Shown: positions 34,447 through 43,397 of the stretch, one piece after another
How positions within the stretch are numbered: the first letter of the stretch is position 1
How the letters are laid out: each line of letters begins with the position of its first letter
Assembly: GCA_003249255.1 (NCBI GenBank)
Contig: QKJP01000049.1
Coordinates: 372,001 to 436,000 of the forward strand
Direction: 5' to 3'
Length of the DNA stretch: 64,000 nucleotides
Origin: Bacteroidales bacterium
GTDB taxonomy: Bacteria; Bacteroidota; Bacteroidia; Bacteroidales; Marinilabiliaceae
Translations under genes and position numbers: made by a program
Notes under the pieces: model-generated
Seen by the model: only the letters and a program-made list of their open reading frames with translations
Databases searched by the model: none
What the model was told of the DNA's origin: nothing

Positions 34447-37236
34447 TTAGAAATTGTATTTAAATTTTAATTTGAACATTACACCTTTTTTACGCTGACG
34501 AATTAAATAATCATCATCTTCGTTACGTTGAATTCTATTGTATTCAGGGTCAAGAAGGTTTTTTGCAGAAAAGTCTATTCCCAAACGATTGATTTTTGTT
34601 TTAATCACGAAGTCTAATGTGCTAACGGCCTCGTCTATTTGATCTCCCATGGCACTGTGCCCAATGGAATACAATCGATCTGATATGTAGTTGTAAATAA
34701 TCGTGGGGGTAATGGATTTTTTATTGTTGTCCCATTTCTGTTTATAACCCAGTGTAAGGTTTGCTAATAGTGGAGCAGCTCCTTGTAAATCACTGGTATT
34801 TTCGTTGAATTGGGTGTTGAAATGAGATTCTGTTTCAAGGCTGATTTTTTCGGCATCAAGATCAGTTTGTGATTTCATTAAGGTGATATTGGTAGCAATG
34901 TATATTTTTCTTACATCTGAAGAGGATCCAAAGTTGATGATGTCCTTTTTTCCTTCAAATTCTACTCCATATACATAAGCTGCATCACCGGTATTAGCGT
35001 TAGTATATTCTGAAAATGTTCCGTTTAAGGTGATCTTATTAATCGGATTATCAATGTGTTTTGCAAAGGCACACACACTAAATATTTCACCAGACTTTGG
35101 GTAATATTCAAATTTTAAGTCCCCATTATATATTTTTGATGGTTTTAAATATGGGTTCCCATATATGACATCATTCAACCCCTGAAATCCAATTAAAGGC
35201 ATTTCTTGTAATTGTGGAATGGTATAGGTTTCAGAGCCGGCTAATCTGATGTTTACTTTTTCGTTGGCTGTGTACTTAAAAGAAAGACTAGGTAAAGGTT
35301 TGTTTTGTGTAAAGTCTACCGTTTCGGCAAAGTTTGTTTGTTTGGTTCGGGTGGTTATGTCCTGATTGATGAATTCTTGTCTAATGCCGGCAAGCATTGA
35401 TAACTTTTCAGATATGTTAAATTCAAAAAGTCCAAAGATGTTTGCTTGTAAAACATTTCCTGTATAATCCTGACCAGGAGATCTTTCTCCATATTTATCA
35501 GGTGCTGTAGCTGCCAATACTTTAAATACGCCTGCTGCATAATTTTCTTGGTTGAAGAAGGCATCAATGTTATTTGCATCTACAAAAATGCGGTCGTCAG
35601 TAAAAATCTGGTGGTTAAATTGATAGTTTTCAAAGGTTCTTGTTTTTGAACTACCTGAAAAGCCTAAGGTAATTTTGCTTCGATAACCGTCTTCACCAAA
35701 GCCTTCACCTAACTGTTTACTTATTTTAGCATTTGCTGCTATTTCTGTTTCTTGAAATGATTGTGTGTATCTAAAGTTTTTAGCAACTGCCTCCGGGTCT
35801 AACTCCCCAATGTTTGTTTGCGGGTTATATTCTAAAAAAGTGTTTTGAATCCGCTCCGGAGTTTCGTTCCATACATTGTTGATGGTTGCACCCCAATCTA
35901 TGGTATAAGTGTCGCTAATGTTATGCGTTCCTAATAATTGGTTAACAGTGATAAAGTTTCTTGAAAAATCGGCTCTTCGTTTTAAACCATCATCATTGCT
36001 GCTAACGTCGCGAATTAACCCAAACATTGACAAAAACTCCTGTGATGACGAATTCATTGCCAAATTATTAAAATAGATGTTGCTATTTGGTCTGGCGTAG
36101 TTGAGATTAATCATTGCGGTTGACTGCGTTTCGTATTTGTAAGCTTCACCTGCTGTTTTTGTACGTGGAACTTCATTTCCACTTTGAATATTATCTACTC
36201 TTTCTGAATAGGATTGCTCGTTATCAAATGAAGCGGTAGCAAAAATGTTTAAGCTGGATGTGCTGTTAATGTCGAATTTTTTTCCACCGCTGATACCGAT
36301 GCCAACATTGGGAGTAGGGCTTGATGTTACCGGATTCCACGAGTTTTCGAAACCATATTTCGGTTGTGTTTTGTCTTCTAATCCGGCAATATCTACTAAA
36401 GGTTGACTATAAAACCCACTTTTATCAGGTCCATCATTCAAATAGAACTCATCTACTCCAAATAAACTTGAGTTTTGAGACCCTTCTACACTGATGGTTA
36501 GGAAGTCTTCTCCGGTTAAATGTTTTGAGATGACGTTGATATTAGCACCACCAAAATCACCATTTAAGTTTGCACTGTAAGTTTTCTCAATGTTGATATG
36601 AGAAATAACATCTGTACCAAATAGGCCAAGATCAATGTTTTTGTAATCAGGGTCGTTAGTTGGAAGTGGAAGGCCGTTATAAGTGGTTGTATTGTAGCGG
36701 TCTCCCAAACCACGAACGTTTAGAGATTGAGAACCTTCTTGTTTGGTAATACCTGATATCTTAGTAACTGCACTTGCCGCATCTCCTACACCTTGGGCCG
36801 ATAACTGTTCAGCACCAATACTCTCCATGGCAATGACTGACTTTTTCTGCTCTAGCATTAGTGTTTTTTCTGATTCACGGTTGGCTTTTGCCACCACAAC
36901 CACTTCTTCTAAATCCATTTCGGCAGTACCTAATTGAAAGTTAATTTCCACATTATGATCTGCACTAACTACCACATTTTGCTTAACTTGTGGTTCATAA
37001 GAAATGTATTGGCAGCGGATAGAGTATGTTCCTGGAGCTAAAGGAGGCATTTCAAATTCTCCCATAAAGTTGGTAATGGTACCTGTAGTTGTTCCTTCAA
37101 TAATTACAGCGGCACCAACAAGCTCCTCACCTGTTTTTTTGTCTGTAATTTTCCCTTTAATTGTTCCTGTTTGCGCAAAGCCCTGTGTAAAACTTATTGC
37201 AAGAAGGATCAAAGTTGTTACGAATCCTCTTTTCAT
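34447..37236 (-). CDS. TonB-dependent outer-membrane receptor with carboxypeptidase-like N-domain
   Basis: The 929-residue protein has a signal peptide (1-21) and a carboxypeptidase-regulatory-like domain (about 25-110; GTIKGKITDKKTGEELVGAA). The plug has SLNVRGLGDRYNTTTYNGLP, and a 22-stranded barrel ends in FKLKFKYNF. It takes up a ligand at the outer membrane using TonB energy. No SusD partner is present, so it is not a Sus-type polysaccharide system; the cotranscribed beta-helix lipoprotein takes that place. The substrate cannot be read from the sequence. Confidence 0.9.
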   Translation of the reverse strand: MKRGFVTTLILLAISFTQGFAQTGTIKGKITDKKTGEELVGAAVIIEGTTTGTITNFMGEFEMPPLAPGTYSIRCQYISYEPQVKQNVVVSADHNVEINFQLGTAEMDLEEVVVVAKANRESEKTLMLEQKKSVIAMESIGAEQLSAQGVGDAASAVTKISGITKQEGSQSLNVRGLGDRYNTTTYNGLPLPTNDPDYKNIDLGLFGTDVISHINIEKTYSANLNGDFGGANINVISKHLTGEDFLTISVEGSQNSSLFGVDEFYLNDGPDKSGFYSQPLVDIAGLEDKTQPKYGFENSWNPVTSSPTPNVGIGISGGKKFDINSTSSLNIFATASFDNEQSYSERVDNIQSGNEVPRTKTAGEAYKYETQSTAMINLNYARPNSNIYFNNLAMNSSSQEFLSMFGLIRDVSSNDDGLKRRADFSRNFITVNQLLGTHNISDTYTIDWGATINNVWNETPERIQNTFLEYNPQTNIGELDPEAVAKNFRYTQSFQETEIAANAKISKQLGEGFGEDGYRSKITLGFSGSSKTRTFENYQFNHQIFTDDRIFVDANNIDAFFNQENYAAGVFKVLAATAPDKYGERSPGQDYTGNVLQANIFGLFEFNISEKLSMLAGIRQEFINQDITTRTKQTNFAETVDFTQNKPLPSLSFKYTANEKVNIRLAGSETYTIPQLQEMPLIGFQGLNDVIYGNPYLKPSKIYNGDLKFEYYPKSGEIFSVCAFAKHIDNPINKITLNGTFSEYTNANTGDAAYVYGVEFEGKKDIINFGSSSDVRKIYIATNITLMKSQTDLDAEKISLETESHFNTQFNENTSDLQGAAPLLANLTLGYKQKWDNNKKSITPTIIYNYISDRLYSIGHSAMGDQIDEAVSTLDFVIKTKINRLGIDFSAKNLLDPEYNRIQRNEDDDYLIRQRKKGVMFKLKFKYNF

Positions 37237-37270
37237 TTTCCTCTTACTAATTCTGTTTTATTTACGATGG

Positions 37271-37278
37271 CAAATGTA
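37271..37278 (-). promoter_or_regulatory. Candidate -7 element of the TonB receptor operon
   Basis: TACATTTG on the minus strand matches TAnnTTTG about 35 nt upstream of the start codon. Just upstream lies a small inverted repeat GCTCT-TTGGC-AGAGC (37282-37296), a possible operator. No TTTG is seen at the usual -33 distance. Confidence 0.4.
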
Positions 37279-37296
37279 TAGGCTCTGCCAAAGAGC

Positions 37297-37644
37297 TGCG
37301 ATAAGTATAAATTAATTGAGTTTTAAGGATTCGTTAATTGGGCAGCTTTTTAATATTGAATTGATTTTGAAATCAGCAATGAGGAGGGCTAAGTGAATGA
37401 TATTGTGTTGATAAATTGTTCTTTGCTGGGATAACATTTAGTTAACAATGCAAAAAAAACAATTATAAAGGCTTGCTTTTTATTGTTAAAATTTGTAAAT
37501 GAAGAAGTAAGGTTTAATTGAAGGCAGTAACAATTATGAAGTGCAATTAACTTTAGTCAATTGTTTAGTGGAATAATTTTAATCTGTGAACGGAAAGGAA
37601 ATGAATGCTGAGTGTTGAGCTTAATCAATGGCTGGAGATAGCCT
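37297..37644. other. AT-rich intergenic region upstream of the TonB receptor
   Basis: About 350 bp with no ORF, repeat or stable hairpin that I can support. It separates the receptor operon from the greA-HIT genes on the same strand. Confidence 0.4.
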
Positions 37645-37683
37645 AAAAAGAAAAAAAGCTACTAGAGATTTTCTCTAATAGCT
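37645..37683 (-). terminator. Terminator of the HIT gene, overlapping its stop codon
   Basis: On the minus strand AGCTATTAGAGA (37683-37672) pairs with TCTCTAGTAGCT (37668-37657), with one G-U pair, followed by U7. The left arm encodes part of the HIT protein C-terminus. Confidence 0.85.
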
Positions 37684-38054
37684 ATTGCAATGTTTTCAAA
37701 CTCTTCTTGAGTGAGTTGTAGTTTCGGATTTCGAAAATTAATATCTGCTTCACTGTTCATAGGCACCAGATGAATGTGCGCATGTGGCACCTCCAGTCCC
37801 AAAACAGCTACCCCGACTCGCTTACATGAAATCGCTTTTTTTTGTGCTACCGCAATCTTTTTAGCAAAGACCATCATTCCTGCTAAATGATCATCTTCTA
37901 AATCAAAAAGGTAATCCGTTTCTTGCTTAGGAATGACTAATAAATGACCTTTCGCTAATGGATTGATATCTAAAAAAGCAAAATACTTTTCGTCTTCAGC
38001 TATTTTATAACAAGGAATTTCACCTTTAATTATTTTTGTAAAAATAGTAGCCAT
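37662..38054 (-). CDS. HIT family nucleotide hydrolase/transferase
   Basis: The 130-residue cytosolic protein of the Hint group carries the histidine triad HAHIHLVP (His91, 93, 95) and the N-terminal IFTKIIKGEIPCYKI. The family hydrolyses AMP-lysine-type or aminoacyl-AMP adducts. It lies 17 nt downstream of greA, a common Bacteroidota pairing. Confidence 0.93.
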   Translation of the reverse strand: MATIFTKIIKGEIPCYKIAEDEKYFAFLDINPLAKGHLLVIPKQETDYLFDLEDDHLAGMMVFAKKIAVAQKKAISCKRVGVAVLGLEVPHAHIHLVPMNSEADINFRNPKLQLTQEEFENIAIAIRENL

Positions 38055-38071
38055 GGTTAGGTGTTTAATTC

Positions 38072-38545
38072 TTAGATCGAAATTTCAATAATTTCAAAGG
38101 TCATAGTTCCATTTGGAACTTTGATTTCCGCTTGATCACCTACTTCTTTTCCCAAAAGACCTTTTGCAATAGGAGTCGAAACTGAAATTTTGCCGGCTTT
38201 TAAGTCTGCTTCACTTTCAGGTACAATGGTATAAGTCATTTCGGCATTGTTTTTAAGGTTTTTGATTTTAACCTTATTCAACAACTGCACTTTAGTCGTG
38301 TCAATTTTTGATTCGTCAAGTATGCGGCTGTTAGCAATCGTGTTTTTAAGCTTAGAAATACGCATTTCTAATAGGCCTTGTGCTTCTTTGGCTGCATCAT
38401 ATTCTGCATTTTCAGATAAATCACCTTTATCCCGAGCCTCTGCAATTTGTTTTGAAATTGACGGACGCTCATAGGTTTCCAGTTGATGTAACTCTTCCTT
38501 AAGTTTCTTTAAACCTGATTGGGTTATATATTGAATGTTTGACAT
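38072..38545 (-). CDS. greA: Transcription elongation factor GreA
   Basis: This factor rescues backtracked RNA polymerase by stimulating transcript cleavage. The 157 residues show the N-terminal coiled coil (about 8-75, with the tip DKGDLSENAEYDAAKE carrying the acidic catalytic residues) and the C-terminal FKBP-like domain (TPIAKGLLGKEVGDQAEIK). The leader contains a terminator-like hairpin (38587-38615) directly after a predicted promoter. Confidence 0.95.
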   Translation of the reverse strand: MSNIQYITQSGLKKLKEELHQLETYERPSISKQIAEARDKGDLSENAEYDAAKEAQGLLEMRISKLKNTIANSRILDESKIDTTKVQLLNKVKIKNLKNNAEMTYTIVPESEADLKAGKISVSTPIAKGLLGKEVGDQAEIKVPNGTMTFEIIEISI

Positions 38546-38573
38546 TTTTCTCTTCGTTTAATTAATCATCTTC

Positions 38574-38615
38574 ACATAAAAAAACAAAAGAATCCCGCAA
38601 TGAGCGAAACTCTTT
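38574..38615 (-). terminator. Terminator-like hairpin in the greA leader
   Basis: On the minus strand AAAGAGTTTCGC (38615-38604) pairs with GCGGGATTCTTT (38598-38587), with three G-U pairs and a 5-nt loop, followed by TGTTTTTTT. It lies after the predicted greA promoter and before the start codon, so it would act as an attenuator. Alternatively it is the terminator of the upstream gene ending at 38703. Confidence 0.6.
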
Positions 38616-38619
38616 CATG

Positions 38620-38649
38620 CAAATATAAAAAGTTTAAGTTGATATCAAA
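38620..38649 (-). promoter_or_regulatory. Promoter for greA
   Basis: On the minus strand TTTG (38649-38646), an 18-nt spacer and TATATTTG (38627-38620) match the Bacteroidota promoter. The predicted start is near 38613, at the foot of the leader hairpin. Confidence 0.55.
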
Positions 38650-38702
38650 AAACCATTAGGCAGCTTTTTTGATCGGTGTACGTTTTGGGTTGATGATACT
38701 CT

Positions 38703-39110
38703 TTACGAGTAAGGTCGTTTCATTATTTCTGAATAAATCACGGCTTTACGTAAGTCAAATTCTTCATGTAAGATATGTTCATGACTTTGCTGGTGTTCAT
38801 GGTCGTGAAGAAAAGCTTCATTTGGAACCTCTTTTCTCTTCTTTTCAGAAAGGTCTACTTTTTCCAATGAAGCCTTATTTTGTTTTTGGATTTGAGTGGG
38901 ACGTTCTTGTGACTTTTGAACTTTAGGTGAATTGAATAAATTACGCAAGTCTTCAATTGATAACTCTGGTTCTTCATGCTCCTTTGCATTTGGAGTGGAG
39001 TGAGGAGGAATAGGTTTAGAGTTTTTGCTTTTATTTGCTTTATTTATTGCACTAATGATAAATGCAACAATCATAACTATAATGTATATGTAATCACCGA
39101 TGTTTTCCAT
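38703..39110 (-). CDS. Small membrane-anchored protein, unknown function
   Basis: The 135-residue protein has one N-terminal membrane segment (about 7-23, YIYIIVMIVAFIISAI). A charged, Pro/Lys-rich disordered middle follows. Next is a His-rich patch (HDHEHQQSHEHILH) and a C-terminal FDLRKAVIYSEIMKRPY motif that I recall as a conserved tail in Bacteroidota proteins of this kind. The tail would lie in the cytoplasm and may be the functional contact site. A 9-bp AT-rich stem at 38644-38673 could be its terminator. Confidence 0.65.
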   Translation of the reverse strand: MENIGDYIYIIVMIVAFIISAINKANKSKNSKPIPPHSTPNAKEHEEPELSIEDLRNLFNSPKVQKSQERPTQIQKQNKASLEKVDLSEKKRKEVPNEAFLHDHEHQQSHEHILHEEFDLRKAVIYSEIMKRPYS

Positions 39111-39231
39111 AGTCGTAAATTTGTGTCCCTAAAAATAAGCGGCTTAATTCTATAAACAAAATTCCGTTTAATTTTTTTGATCTCAATAATAAGCCCGAAC
39201 TTTGTATGATCGAGTTATAAAGTCAGAAGAT

Positions 39232-39669
39232 ATGAAAAAGTTATTGTTAATTAGTTTACTAACTATACTATTCGTTGCATGTACGGATAAAGACGATGAT
39301 GTTGTGCCGGATGTTTCTTTTGATGCCATGATCGACCCTACTTCGCCGGAATATGTTATTCAGGATAATCCATTTATTGTTTTGCCGGATGCCTTAAATC
39401 GGCGAATTGGAGTTGCCGGGATTGTTGTATTTTCTGTCACGTCTGAAGAATTTTATGCATTTGATTTGATGTGTACCAATAGCGACCACGATGATATTGT
39501 ATTAGTTGGTATTGAAAAGCCTGGAAGTATTACAATGGTTTGTCCGGAATGTAAATCAGAGTTTAATGTGGCCTCCGAATTTGGAAGTGTTACAAAAGGG
39601 CCTGCCAAATGGCCTTTAAAAAGATATTCTACCGATAAAAGAGGTGACTATTTACATATTTGGAATTAG
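39232..39669 (+). CDS. Lipoprotein with Rieske-like C-terminal domain
   Basis: From the ATG at 39232 the protein has 145 residues with lipobox FVAC (Cys17); a TTG ten codons upstream would spoil this signal. The C-terminal half (YAFDLMCTN, then VCPECKSEF, then KGPAKWPLKRY) follows the Rieske-like layout. The normal CxH...CxxH ligands appear instead as Cys81, Cys104 and Cys107, and the only nearby histidine is His86. A 2Fe-2S Rieske site is therefore not complete; another metal, or none, may bind. It is monocistronic. Confidence 0.7.
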   Translation: MKKLLLISLLTILFVACTDKDDDVVPDVSFDAMIDPTSPEYVIQDNPFIVLPDALNRRIGVAGIVVFSVTSEEFYAFDLMCTNSDHDDIVLVGIEKPGSITMVCPECKSEFNVASEFGSVTKGPAKWPLKRYSTDKRGDYLHIWN

Positions 39670-39756
39670 GTTTTGTGGAGTTGTTATTTTGTTAAATATA
39701 CTTAGCTTATTATAAGAAGGTATGATTGAAAATGTTTCCAATCGTACCTTTGTGAT

Positions 39757-40605
39757 TTAGTTGCTGCTTGTAAATTCTTCTAATGAGAAGCGTTCTTTAA
39801 CGGCAATACCCTTATTCGTTTCTTCAATAGAACAGCATTCATGGTAAAAATCATGTTCAAAAAAGAGCGTGATGTTTTCGTTAATGGCTTTCTGTAAAAA
39901 CGCTTCTTTTTCTTGAATCGAAACAATTGGTTGTATGTCATACGCCGCCACCCACGTTAATCGTACACTTGGAACAACAGGAATAAAGTCTCCTGTAAAA
40001 GCGATTTTTCCTTGAGGACTATTGACAATTGGTACAATTTGCCCGGAGGTGTGACCGTCGTAAATTTTAATTTCTACTTCGGGCAACCAATTTCCATCTT
40101 CTTGAATGGTTTGAAGTTGACCTTTCTCAAAAACTGGCATCATGTTTTCGGGGAAATATACAGCGCCTTCTCTAATGTTGGGATTCAGGTAGTTTTGCCA
40201 TTGTTTTTCTGAAACCCAATAGGTGGCATTGGGGAAGGTTGGTCTTAGGTCGCCCTGGTCTGTTTTTTCAACACAGCCACCACAATGGTCAAAATGAAGA
40301 TGAGTTAATAATACGTCGGTTATATCTTTGGGTGTGTAGCCATTTTCTTTGAGCGATTGAATTAATTCACCATCCCCGAATAGCCTGGAGTACGAAAAAA
40401 ACTTTTCACTTTGCTTTTGGCCAATGCCAGTATCAATTAAAATTTTTCGATCTCCGGTGTCAATCAGTAAACTTCTCATGGTTACTTTGCAGTAATTGTC
40501 ATCGTCAGCCGGATATTGTTTGGCCCACATTTTTTTTGGAATCACTCCAAATAATGCCCCTCCGTCACACATGAAGTGGCCGGTATCTATTTTTATTAAT
40601 TTCAT
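39757..40605 (-). CDS. MBL-fold metallohydrolase (lactonase-like)
   Basis: The 282-residue cytosolic protein has the zinc motif THLHFDHCGG (His102, His104, Asp106, His107). Later metal-ligand segments are DGHTSGQIV and FTGDFIP. The overall layout is that of N-acyl-homoserine-lactonase-type MBL proteins, but the family is broad and the substrate cannot be assigned. No neighbours share a clear pathway. Confidence 0.85.
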   Translation of the reverse strand: MKLIKIDTGHFMCDGGALFGVIPKKMWAKQYPADDDNYCKVTMRSLLIDTGDRKILIDTGIGQKQSEKFFSYSRLFGDGELIQSLKENGYTPKDITDVLLTHLHFDHCGGCVEKTDQGDLRPTFPNATYWVSEKQWQNYLNPNIREGAVYFPENMMPVFEKGQLQTIQEDGNWLPEVEIKIYDGHTSGQIVPIVNSPQGKIAFTGDFIPVVPSVRLTWVAAYDIQPIVSIQEKEAFLQKAINENITLFFEHDFYHECCSIEETNKGIAVKERFSLEEFTSSN

Positions 40606-40749
40606 GAATTTTGCGTTTTATACAAAATTATTAGTTTTTAATAATTGCCAGACTGGATGCATTAATAAATACATTTTTAAATGATCGGAATTATGCGTTT
40701 TGCAAAAGTAATCTCTATAATGCATATAGAGGTAAGTAGTTAAATACGT

Positions 40750-40948
40750 ATCAATAGTAAGCTTACATTAGCATCAAAAATGCGGTATTATAAAGCATAG
40801 CCTGAAGGGCTATGAATATCATGGCGTTTATAATAAAATGCCTGATTAATATCCTAGCCCTTACAGGCTTGGCTTTTGGATATCGCCCACTTGGGGTCTT
40901 TTTTAGATTTATACAGAAATGTATGTACTTAAACTACTGACCTCAAAA
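40750..40948. repeat. Dispersed structured repeat, copy B
   Basis: Block 1 (40750-40825) and block 2 (40841-40930, fading by 40948) correspond to copy A at 14367-14620. It lacks about 60 bases found between the blocks in copy A. It contains the hairpins ATAGCC-TGAAG-GGCTAT (40797-40813) and CCTAGCC-CTTACA-GGCTTGG in block 2. The rest of the 40.61-41.28 kb gap shows no gene. Confidence 0.75.
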
Positions 40949-41280
40949 TGCATAATAATCATCGACACAGAGTTTCCGAGTTTTTTTGTTTAACGTTGTA
41001 AACTTTGAACAGAGTTAATTCTTAGAGCAATTAATTTTGATTTGGTGCAGTACTACTTGTTTGATTGAATGAGAGAATTTGAAATCTACTCAAGTTGTTA
41101 ATGTTTTGTTAAATAAAGCTTTTTGTGATAATTGTTACTAAATTCATATTTCATTAGCTTTAAAATTGCAAGGTCAAAATTACTATGAGGTAAACATATG
41201 GTGTGTTTTTTGAGCCTTTTGTAAGGATTAATAAAGAAAAGCGTCTATCTGTAAATAATAATAAATAATTAATAGGATAT

Positions 41281-43305
41281 ATGAAAAAAGTATGGTTTTC
41301 AATTTTACTGCTCCATGCTGTATTGGTCGGAGTAAGTGCACAGTTTGAGTCACATATCAATTGGAATTTCTCCTTAAAGCCCTTAGAAGATAAAAAAGTT
41401 GAAATTATTTGCACGGCTATGTTGGATGAAGGTTGGCATGTTTATTCATCCGTTTTACCTGAGAACACTGCAGAGGCAACAGATATTGTCATCGAAAAAA
41501 ATGATAACTATGTTGTTAAGGAAACTGTCATTGAACATGGTATCCCCAAAAAGCACTTTGATGAAAGCTTTGATGCTGAATTAGCATGGTTCGACGGTAG
41601 CGCCACATTTTCCAAAATTGTGCAATTGAATACGGATGATGAGGTGATCATTAAAGGTTATGTTTATTCAATGGTCTGTAATGATGAAACCTGTATGCCT
41701 CCTGAAGAGGTTGAGTTTGCTTTAAATTCAGTTACTGGTAAAAGTGTTGCGATAGAAGAATCGGGTGCAAGTAATGCTTTTAGTTTTGGTACAGCATCAA
41801 CCAAATCTACTGTCGATGTTCAAGTTGCAGAAGAAAAAGTCGAAGAGATTGCAGAACCTGTTGAGGCGGGGCGTGAAGAATCTTATTGGGGCTTATTTTT
41901 ATTAGCTTTTATTGCTGGATTTGCGGCATTGTTAACTCCATGTGTTTTTCCAATGATTCCAATGACCGTGAGTTTTTTTATCAAGCAAAGCCCAAGTCGA
42001 AGTAAAGGAATAAAAAATGCAATGTTATTTGGTGTATCAATAATTTTAATTTATGTGTTATTAGGAACTATTGTTACCGCAATTTTTGGAGCAGATTTTT
42101 TAAACTCACTTTCTACAAATCCATGGTTTAATACATTCTTCTTTTTATTATTGGTGGTCTTTGCCATATCCTTTTTTGGTGCGTTTGAAATTATTATGCC
42201 CAGTTCATGGGTGAACTTTGCGGATAAGAATTCTGATAAGGGAGGTATTATTGGTATCTTTTTTATGGCATTTACATTGGCATTGGTCTCTTTTAGTTGT
42301 ACAGGACCATTGGTGGGAACCATATTGTTTCAATCTGCAACAGGTGGATTTATTGGACCAATTATCGGAATGCTTGGTTTTTCATTAGCACTTGCATTAC
42401 CTTTTACATTATTTGCAGCATTTCCCGGCTATTTAAATTCATTACCTAAATCTGGAGGGTGGTTAAATTCGGTGAAGGTTGTTTTAGGATTCTTGGAATT
42501 AGCTTTTGCCTTTAAGTTTTTGTCAATTGCTGATATGGTTATGGATCTTCATTTGTTAGAGCGTGAGGTGTTTATTGCTATTTGGATTGTGATTTTTGCT
42601 GCAATGGGATTCTATTTGCTTGGGAAAATAAAGTTGCCCCATGATTCAAAAATGGAGTATATTCCGGTAAGCAGATTCTTAATAGGGTTGTTAACTCTGG
42701 CATTTGCTGTGTATATGATTCCCGGTTTATGGGGGGCTCCGGTTAACTTGATCAGTGGTTTTCCCCCTCCAAAAGATTATGCCGAATCTCCATTTGGTGT
42801 GGGTAGTGAATTGCCATCAGCAGGCGGTGGAATTAGTCAAGGGACTTTGCCTGAAGGGATGCACTTTGGTCCCCAGGGTATTCCTGCTTTTGATGATTAT
42901 GATAAGGCTCTGAATTATGCGAAAGAAATCAAAAAACCCATATTGCTTGACTTTACCGGAAAAGGTTGCACCAATTGTAGAAAAATGGAAGATAAGGTAT
43001 GGTCTAATAAACAGATAAAAGAGTTGCTTACCAATGATTATATATTAGTTTCTCTCTATGTGGATTTGAGAACAGAACTGGAAGAACCATACGTATCTGA
43101 GTTAACCGGAAAGAAAATTCGTACCATAGGACAAAAATGGTCTGAATTCCAGTTTGTTAATTTTCAACAACAAGGACAGCCCTATTATGTTTTAATTGAT
43201 GAAAATGGTGAAAAACTGAATGAACCTAAAGCGTATGATCCCGATATTAAAAGCTATAAAGCATGGTTGGATGAAGGTTTAAAAGCTTATGCTATAAAGA
43301 AATAA
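41281..43305 (+). CDS. dsbD: Thiol:disulfide interchange protein DsbD
   Basis: The protein carries electrons across the inner membrane to periplasmic disulfide reduction. Its 674 residues include a signal peptide and an N-terminal DsbD-alpha-type domain with Cys133 and Cys138 (CNDETC). A CcdA membrane domain has Cys221 (TPCVFPMIP) and Cys340 (SCTGP), and a C-terminal thioredoxin domain has the CTNC pair (Cys563, Cys566). All six redox cysteines are therefore present. It is followed by a terminator and then a DCC-family oxidoreductase gene. Confidence 0.93.
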   Translation: MKKVWFSILLLHAVLVGVSAQFESHINWNFSLKPLEDKKVEIICTAMLDEGWHVYSSVLPENTAEATDIVIEKNDNYVVKETVIEHGIPKKHFDESFDAELAWFDGSATFSKIVQLNTDDEVIIKGYVYSMVCNDETCMPPEEVEFALNSVTGKSVAIEESGASNAFSFGTASTKSTVDVQVAEEKVEEIAEPVEAGREESYWGLFLLAFIAGFAALLTPCVFPMIPMTVSFFIKQSPSRSKGIKNAMLFGVSIILIYVLLGTIVTAIFGADFLNSLSTNPWFNTFFFLLLVVFAISFFGAFEIIMPSSWVNFADKNSDKGGIIGIFFMAFTLALVSFSCTGPLVGTILFQSATGGFIGPIIGMLGFSLALALPFTLFAAFPGYLNSLPKSGGWLNSVKVVLGFLELAFAFKFLSIADMVMDLHLLEREVFIAIWIVIFAAMGFYLLGKIKLPHDSKMEYIPVSRFLIGLLTLAFAVYMIPGLWGAPVNLISGFPPPKDYAESPFGVGSELPSAGGGISQGTLPEGMHFGPQGIPAFDDYDKALNYAKEIKKPILLDFTGKGCTNCRKMEDKVWSNKQIKELLTNDYILVSLYVDLRTELEEPYVSELTGKKIRTIGQKWSEFQFVNFQQQGQPYYVLIDENGEKLNEPKAYDPDIKSYKAWLDEGLKAYAIKK

Positions 43306-43311
43306 ATAATA

Positions 43312-43350
43312 AAGGGTCTTTTCGATTAGTATGAAAAGGCTCTTTTTTTT
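43312..43350 (+). terminator. Terminator of dsbD
   Basis: AAGGGTCTTTTC (43312-43323) pairs with GAAAAGGCTCTT (43333-43344), with two G-U pairs, followed by T8. Confidence 0.8.
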
Positions 43351-43397
43351 AGAACATCATTTATATTTTCTTTGTTTTAGAGTGAAGAACCTCCACT

